Below are positions 55,395 through 64,000 of a stretch of 64,000 bases of DNA, piece by piece; the stretch's first letter is position 1; each line of letters opens with the position of its first letter. Source of the DNA: Pantoea vagans (GTDB lineage Bacteria; Pseudomonadota; Gammaproteobacteria; Enterobacterales; Enterobacteriaceae); assembly GCF_001506165.1 (NCBI RefSeq), contig NZ_CP011427.1, forward strand, positions 4,216,001 to 4,280,000. The letters are read 5' to 3'. The translations under genes were made by a program, and so were the position numbers. Under the pieces are notes generated by a model. The model was not told the DNA's origin, ran no database searches, and saw only the letters and a program-made list of their open reading frames with translations.

Positions 55395-56190
55395 TCTGCG
55401 TCCCACCGTGCTGGTGTTTGACTCCGGCGTCGGTGGGCTCTCCGTCTATGATGAGGTCCGGCAATTGTTGCCAGACCTTCACTATTTGTACGCCTTCGAT
55501 AATGAAGGTTTCCCGTACGGCGAAAAAAGCGAAGACTTTATTGTCGATCGTGTCGTTGCGGTTGTTCACGCTATCACCCAACGCTTCCCGCTGGCACTAG
55601 TGATTATCGCCTGTAACTCCGCCAGTACCGTTTCTTTACCGGCACTGCGAGAGCGCTTCGAATTTCCCGTTGTCGGTGTGGTCCCGGCCATCAAACCTGC
55701 TGCACGCCTGACACGTAATGGTGTTGTAGGACTGCTGGCAACACGTGGCACGGTAAAACGCCCCTACACCCACGAGCTGGTGGCGCAGTTCGCACGTGAA
55801 TGCAAAATCGAAATGCTGGGATCTGCGGAATTAGTAGAACTGGCAGAAGCCAAGCTGCATGGCGAAGAGGTGGAACTGTCTGATGTGCGCCGCGCTGTAC
55901 AACCTTGGCTACGAATGAAAGAACCGCCTGACACGGTGGTTTTGGGATGCACCCACTTCCCTCTATTACGTGATGAACTACAAATGGTGTTACCAGAAGG
56001 CACGCGATTAGTGGATTCAGGAGCGGCAATTGCGCGCCGAACCGTATGGCTACTTGAGCATGAAGCACCGCATGCGGTTTCTTCTGGCCAGAATATGGCG
56101 TTCTGTACGCGCATGGATGATGAGGTGATGCAATTATCACCGGTTTTACAGCGTTATGGCTTCCCGCTGCTGGAAAAACTGGCGATTTAG
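55339..56190 (+). CDS. murI: Glutamate racemase
   Basis: Supplies D-glutamate for peptidoglycan. 283 residues from [12 protein letters not shown] inside the btuB 3' end. [17 protein letters not shown]; catalytic cysteines in ACNSAST (about Cys92; Ser replaces the usual Thr of CNTAS) and [10 protein letters not shown]. The 21-residue N-terminal extension before the core is the kind used by UDP-MurNAc-Ala-activated racemases. Confidence 0.96.
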   Translation: MAIKLQERSITSAPATASDLRPTVLVFDSGVGGLSVYDEVRQLLPDLHYLYAFDNEGFPYGEKSEDFIVDRVVAVVHAITQRFPLALVIIACNSASTVSLPALRERFEFPVVGVVPAIKPAARLTRNGVVGLLATRGTVKRPYTHELVAQFARECKIEMLGSAELVELAEAKLHGEEVELSDVRRAVQPWLRMKEPPDTVVLGCTHFPLLRDELQMVLPEGTRLVDSGAAIARRTVWLLEHEAPHAVSSGQNMAFCTRMDDEVMQLSPVLQRYGFPLLEKLAI

Positions 56191-56241
56191 TGGGGTTTCG
56201 ATGAAAAAAACAACACTCAGAATTTAATTTGCATTTAGCGC

Positions 56242-56280
56242 TTGTCAGCCCAAAAGAAATCCCTATACTGCGCCTCCACT
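56242..56280 (+). promoter_or_regulatory. rrn P1 promoter
   Basis: TTGTCA (56242-56247), 16-base spacer, TATACT (56264-56269) and a GC-rich discriminator GCGCCTCC, typical of stringently controlled rrn P1. The A/T-rich stretch just upstream fits an UP element. The 396-bp region from murI to 16S holds only promoter and leader. Confidence 0.85.
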
Positions 56281-56360
56281 GACACGGAACAACGGTTTAC
56301 GAAGTGATGTGTTCAGGAGGTGGTCTTCAAGGCAACCTTCAGAAAAGCAAAAATAAATGC

Positions 56361-56388
56361 TTGACTGAGAATGCGGAAAGCGTAATAT
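56361..56388 (+). promoter_or_regulatory. rrn P2 promoter
   Basis: TTGACT (56361-56366), 16-base spacer, TAATAT (56383-56388), about 120 bases downstream of P1. Confidence 0.8.
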
Positions 56389-56422
56389 ACGCATCCCGCG
56401 CCGCTAGAGAAATCGCGGCACC

Positions 56423-56433
56423 GCTCTTTAACA
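56423..56433 (+). promoter_or_regulatory. rrn leader boxA antitermination element
   Basis: GCTCTTTAACA is the rrn boxA core bound by NusB/S10. The following ACAATCTGTGTG is complementary to CACACAGATTGT after 16S, forming the RNase III processing stem. Confidence 0.8.
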
Positions 56434-56586
56434 ATTTATCAGACAATCTGTGTGGGCACTCGCAGGATTGATATCAACGTCTCCGGACGTAAAAAATATC
56501 AAGTCTCACGAGTGAACACATAATGAAATTCATTATGACGTTTTACAGATGAGCATCGCTGAACTGGTTTCAGCAAATCAAACTTT

Positions 56587-58126
<1,540 letters not shown>

Positions 58127-58199
58127 CCTGAAGATACCTTCCCGCGAAGTGCTCACACAGATTGTCTGATGAAATTAAAGAAGAGCGTAAAACGCCTGC

Positions 58200-58276
<77 letters not shown>

Positions 58277-58393
58277 AATTCTTCCGATTTCCGCGTTGTG
58301 CCGACGGCTCGCATACATTACGTATGCTTCGCATCGACACGCCTTGAACTCGAAAGAATTCTCCTGGTAAGCAGCGTTTTGCACAAACTCTAT

Positions 58394-58469
58394 GGGGCTA
58401 TAGCTCAGCTGGGAGAGCGCCTGCCTTGCACGCAGGAGGTCAGCGGTTCGATCCCGCTTAGCTCCACCA
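58394..58469 (+). tRNA. alaT: tRNA-Ala (UGC)
   Basis: 76 nt, second tRNA of the 16S-23S spacer. Anticodon loop CTTGCAC, T-loop GGTTCGATCCC and CCA end. The Ile-Ala spacer type contrasts with the Glu spacer of E. coli rrnB and rrnC. Confidence 0.97.
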
Positions 58470-58673
58470 TCAACGAACCCCACGTTGATAACTAACTTCC
58501 GAATGCATTTTTAAGTGCATTGCGAAGTTATTGCTCTTTAACAATCCGGAACAAGCTGAAAATTGAAACGACGTGTCGGTTCATTTCTCCGTAATAAGAA
58601 ATGAATGATGACATGTTCGAGTCTCTCAAATGCTTGCAGCTTGCATGCGTTGTAAAACGCCTGTGGGTTGTGA

Positions 58674-61579
<2,906 letters not shown>

Positions 61580-61581
61580 AC

Positions 61582-61599
61582 AACGCCAGAGGCGTTTTT
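61582..61599 (+). terminator. Terminator-like hairpin right after 23S
   Basis: AACGCC/GGCGTT stem with a 3-base loop and T5, starting 3 bases after 23S. It must be read through by the rrn antitermination complex to reach 5S, or serves processing. Confidence 0.5.
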
Positions 61600-61654
61600 G
61601 AAGAGACGCAAAGTAGATTTTCAGCTTAGTTCACCGGATTTTAGATTTAGTTTT

Positions 61655-61795
61655 GTTCTGCGGACATGAGTCCGAAGGATTTTGCGCTGAGGCAAGGCGC
61701 CGACCGAGACGGAACGAAGGAGCATACACAAGTATGTGACTGAGTAACGCGAGAGAAGGCAACGCCGCATCAGCACAAAAGACACAGGACAGAAC
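61655..61795. repeat. ERIC-like element in the 23S-5S spacer
   Basis: About 141 bp with imperfect inverted ends GTTCTG...CAGAAC and TTTTGCGCTGAGGC against GCATCAGCACAAAA. The core GGAGCATACACAAGTATGTG followed by ACTG resembles the ERIC core GGAGCTTACATAAGTAAGTG with ACTG. It enlarges the 23S-5S spacer to 226 bp, against about 90 in E. coli. Confidence 0.65.
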
Positions 61796-61805
61796 ACCAA
61801 GAATT

Positions 61806-61925
61806 TGCCTGGCGGCTTTAGCGCGGTGGTCCCACCTGACCCCATGCCGAACTCAGAAGTGAAACGCCGTAGCGCCGATGGTAGTGTGGGGTCTCCCCAT
61901 GCGAGAGTAGGGAACTGCCAGGCAT
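61806..61925 (+). rRNA. rrf: 5S ribosomal RNA
   Basis: 120 nt from TGCCTGGCGG to CTGCCAGGCAT, including CCGAACTCAGAAGTGAAACG. Intact. Confidence 0.98.
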
Positions 61926-62025
61926 CAAATTAAGACTCGTTATCGGGTCGTGACCTTTCAATTGACACTGAAAGGGCGAAACACCTGAAATCAGAACGTT
62001 TTTCTGACTTCAGTACAGTATCGGT

Positions 62026-62102
62026 GGAGCGGTAGTTCAGTTGGTTAGAATACCTGCCTGTCACGCAGGGGGTCGCGGGTTCGAGCCCCGTCCGTTCCGC
62101 CA
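62026..62102 (+). tRNA. aspT: tRNA-Asp (GUC)
   Basis: 77 nt, anticodon loop CTGTCAC, T-loop GGTTCGAGCCC, CCA end. Distal tRNA of the rrn operon, as at E. coli rrnC. Confidence 0.97.
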
Positions 62103-62110
62103 CCCTATTT

Positions 62111-62186
<76 letters not shown>

Positions 62187-62192
62187 GAAAAC

Positions 62193-62222
62193 AATCCTTT
62201 GCTTCGGCAAAGGATTTTTTTT
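62193..62222 (+). terminator. rrn operon terminator
   Basis: Perfect 10-bp stem AATCCTTTGC/GCAAAGGATT with a TTCG tetraloop and T8. Confidence 0.92.
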
Positions 62223-62304
62223 GTCCAAAATTCAGCAATGAAACCCAAATTCAGTCATGAAAAGCGTTTGGGTTTCACTGCGATCCACCCAAACTCTCCC
62301 CCAA

Positions 62305-63126
62305 TTACTGAGTCAATACCGGAAATTTAAGCAGTTGGCGAATATGCGCCTGTTGATCGCTATTCTGCAACCACACCGCATACAGTGGCCGTACGGCAAC
62401 AGGTGTATCTGGAATAACCATCAGGTCACTATAAATGCTGTGCCAGGAGTCGGGTAAGAATGCGCAAGCACCAGTGGTGTGAAGTAATTCACGCGTCACA
62501 TGCGCTGATGTTGTGGTTAATACTGGGACATCATCACTGGACAGATAACTTTCGTGCTGGTGAAAATCTGCGCCCCATTCCAGTTTGATGTAATCATATT
62601 TTTCGCGTTTTTCGGTTTTACGTGCGCGAAATAGTGCGAGTGAAATATGACCTATCTGTTGACTGGTGAGTTCATCCATTTTTGGCGCTTCGGTGGTAAT
62701 TAACAGATCCAACTGACGCTCATGCAACTGCTTAACTAATAGATGCCGTTGCGCGATGCGCGCCTCAAGATGCAAACTTTCACGGTTTTCATAAAGCGTT
62801 TTTAACCAAGGGGTTAGATAGGCTTCCCACAGCGATGCGCTGGCGCCTATTGAAAGCTCGTGGTGTTGTTGTGTGTGCGAAACTTCCTTTTTGGCCATCA
62901 GCCAGGTACTCATCAAACTTTCTGCATAGGGCAATAAACGCTCACCTGCAGAAGTCAGACGGATATTATTACGATGACGCGTAAAAAGGTTAACCCCCAA
63001 TTGGTTTTCCAACTGGCGAATGCGAAAACTAACGGCAGATTGCGTGAGGTAAAGCGCTTCAGCAGCACGCCCGAAATGGCGTGTTCTGCTCACTTCGAGG
63101 AAAGTTTTCAGTAATTCCGTATCCAC
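62305..63126 (-). CDS. hdfR: LysR-family regulator HdfR
   Basis: Regulator that represses flhDC and affects other genes in E. coli. 273 residues. N-terminal helix-turn-helix [20 protein letters not shown] and [12 protein letters not shown]; the C-terminal effector domain diverges more from E. coli. Lies between trpT and divergent maoP, as next to E. coli rrnC. Confidence 0.94.
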   Translation of the reverse strand: MDTELLKTFLEVSRTRHFGRAAEALYLTQSAVSFRIRQLENQLGVNLFTRHRNNIRLTSAGERLLPYAESLMSTWLMAKKEVSHTQQHHELSIGASASLWEAYLTPWLKTLYENRESLHLEARIAQRHLLVKQLHERQLDLLITTEAPKMDELTSQQIGHISLALFRARKTEKREKYDYIKLEWGADFHQHESYLSSDDVPVLTTTSAHVTRELLHTTGACAFLPDSWHSIYSDLMVIPDTPVAVRPLYAVWLQNSDQQAHIRQLLKFPVLTQ

Positions 63127-63193
63127 AGCATTCTCCCAAAATTTGTTTGTCGTACTGATTTAAATGTTTTGTTTTACACTCTGTCAAGCCTAT

Positions 63194-63210
63194 CTAATAC
63201 TCCGCGCCAT
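63194..63210. promoter_or_regulatory. Candidate maoS site (Ori macrodomain)
   Basis: CTAATACTCCGCGCCAT, 17 bp, in the hdfR-maoP spacer. A 17-bp maoS site upstream of maoP is described in E. coli. This stretch matches my memory of it, but I cannot verify the exact published sequence. Confidence 0.5.
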
Positions 63211-63247
63211 AAATAGCACGGCCATATGAGAGTCAGGAGCGTGTAAA

Positions 63248-63586
63248 ATGGCGGATAGCTTCGCAACAACAAATCGTTTCTTTGATAACAAACATTACCC
63301 ACGTGGTTTTTCGCGTCATGGTGATTTCACCATTAAAGAAGCTCAGCTTCTGGAACGCCACGGTTACGCCTTCAACGAACTGGACCTCGCTAAGCGCGAA
63401 CCAGCGACCGATGAAGAGCGTTCGTTTTTAGAAGTATGTCGTGGTGTTCGTGAGCCGCAAACGGAAGCTGAACGCGTCTGGTCGAAATATACCGCACGCA
63501 TTAAGCGTCCTAAGCGTTTCCACACCCTGTCTGGCGGCAAGCCGCAGATGGACACGGTGGAAGACTTCAGCGATAGCGATGATTAA
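63248..63586 (+). CDS. maoP: Macrodomain Ori organisation protein MaoP (YifE)
   Basis: 112 residues of the DUF413 family, close to E. coli Yif[32 protein letters not shown] and [17 protein letters not shown], with an acidic tail. Acts with maoS to limit long-range contacts of the Ori region. Divergent from hdfR. Confidence 0.96.
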   Translation: MADSFATTNRFFDNKHYPRGFSRHGDFTIKEAQLLERHGYAFNELDLAKREPATDEERSFLEVCRGVREPQTEAERVWSKYTARIKRPKRFHTLSGGKPQMDTVEDFSDSDD

Positions 63587-63590
63587 AAAT

Positions 63591-63616
63591 AACGGGGCCT
63601 AAAGGCCCCGTTTTTT
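63591..63616. terminator. Terminator between maoP and comM
   Basis: Perfect 10-bp stem AACGGGGCCT/AGGCCCCGTT with a 2-base loop and T6 on the plus strand. Near-symmetrical flanks suggest it serves both convergent genes. Confidence 0.9.
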
Positions 63617-64000
63617 ATTCCAGACTTTTATGCAGATGGATCAGTAACCGGTCGATGCTGCGATAACTCACCGCCTCCTGCAAATGCTGCCGCAAAATCA
63701 CCTCCTCACCTGCCAGATCGGCAATCGTCCTCGCCACCTTTAAAATCCGCTGCCATGCTCGCACGGAAAGACCCAGTGAGTTGAGCACTGCTTCCAGCCA
63801 TTCGGCATCCTGCTGTACTAACGAGCAGCAACGTATAATCTCCGGGTTGGTTAAATGTGCATTCACCTTACCGGCACGCTCCATTTGAGCCTGCCGGGCT
63901 GTCAGCACGCGTTTAAGCACATCTGCACTGCATTCTTTGACTTTTTGTTTCTGGCTCAAGGTGCCACTCGGCAGGAGCGGGATTTCCAGCGACAGATCGA
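63615..64000 (-). CDS. comM: ComM/YifB Mg-chelatase-like ATPase (3' part)
   Basis: C-terminal end of a YifB/ComM AAA+ protein; the frame stays open to the window edge. Encoded residues run from DLSLEIPLLPSG through VLTARQAQMERAG and GLSVRAWQRILKVARTIADL to the end. These match the C-terminal Mg_chelatase domain. ComM is a branch-migration helicase in natural transformation of other bacteria; in enterics the role is less clear. Walker motifs lie outside the window. Confidence 0.93.
   Translation of the reverse strand, partial: DLSLEIPLLPSGTLSQKQKVKECSADVLKRVLTARQAQMERAGKVNAHLTNPEIIRCCSLVQQDAEWLEAVLNSLGLSVRAWQRILKVARTIADLAGEEVILRQHLQEAVSYRSIDRLLIHLHKSLE

Noticed and set aside
58277..58393. Possible extra small gene in the 16S-23S spacer
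   Set aside because: The frame spans tRNA genes and processing sequences; nothing coding-like.

Overview
The window is a 64 kb piece of a gammaproteobacterial chromosome. Gene content, gene order, operator sites and the 16S rRNA all point to the order Enterobacterales. Gene order near that of Escherichia coli but with argG inside argCBGH and no gpmM or menA suggests Erwiniaceae (Pantoea or Erwinia type); the genus is an inference. No prophage, insertion sequence, CRISPR array, integron or toxin-antitoxin pair was recognised. Nearly everything is core genome.

Layout. 1-5 kb: LPS inner-core genes hldD (5' cut by the window edge), waaF and waaC, then a WaaZ-like gene and a convergent GT9 heptosyltransferase-like gene in AT-richer DNA. 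5-11 kb: yibQ and envC (cell envelope, division), then yibN-grxC-secB-gpsA, cysE and trmL. 11-14 kb: the Cpx envelope-stress system (cpxRA, divergent cpxP with a perfect CpxR box, and the CpxQ small RNA in the cpxP 3' UTR) and fieF. 15-25.6 kb: central metabolism and transport (pfkA, sbp, cdh, tpiA, yiiQ, fpr, emrD, glpX, glpK, glpF). 26-33.5 kb: zapB, rraA, hslVU behind a sigma-32 promoter, ftsN, cytR, priA. 33.6-39.3 kb: rpmE, then the methionine regulon (metJ, metBL, metF) with tandem met boxes. 39.5-48.3 kb: ppc, then argE diverging from argCBGH across ARG boxes. 48.2-53.2 kb: oxyR with a candidate divergent OxyS-type small RNA, sthA, fabR, yijD, trmA. 53.3-56.2 kb: cobalamin riboswitch, btuB and the overlapping murI. 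56.2-62.2 kb: a complete rRNA operon (16S, tRNA-Ile, tRNA-Ala, 23S, 5S, tRNA-Asp, tRNA-Trp) with P1/P2 promoters, boxA and a terminator. 62.3-64 kb: hdfR, maoP and the 3' end of comM/yifB.

How parts work together. The Cpx cluster is a full sensing loop: sensor CpxA, regulator CpxR, periplasmic inhibitor CpxP and the post-transcriptional arm CpxQ. The methionine and arginine blocks carry the operators of their own repressors (MetJ is encoded here; ArgR is not). OxyR sits beside its binding site and a candidate RNA effector. The glp genes form an uptake, phosphorylation and gluconeogenesis set.

Most notable: (1) a minus-strand transcription unit between argH and oxyR, with an OxyR-type site, a -10 and a strong terminator, that looks like a divergent OxyS; (2) an rRNA operon whose left flank matches E. 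coli rrnB and whose right flank matches rrnC, implying recombination between rrn operons; (3) an ERIC-like element inside the 23S-5S spacer; (4) nested inverted-repeat elements between metF and ppc and between cdh and tpiA; (5) the two AT-rich LPS genes. I found no clear novel multi-gene system.
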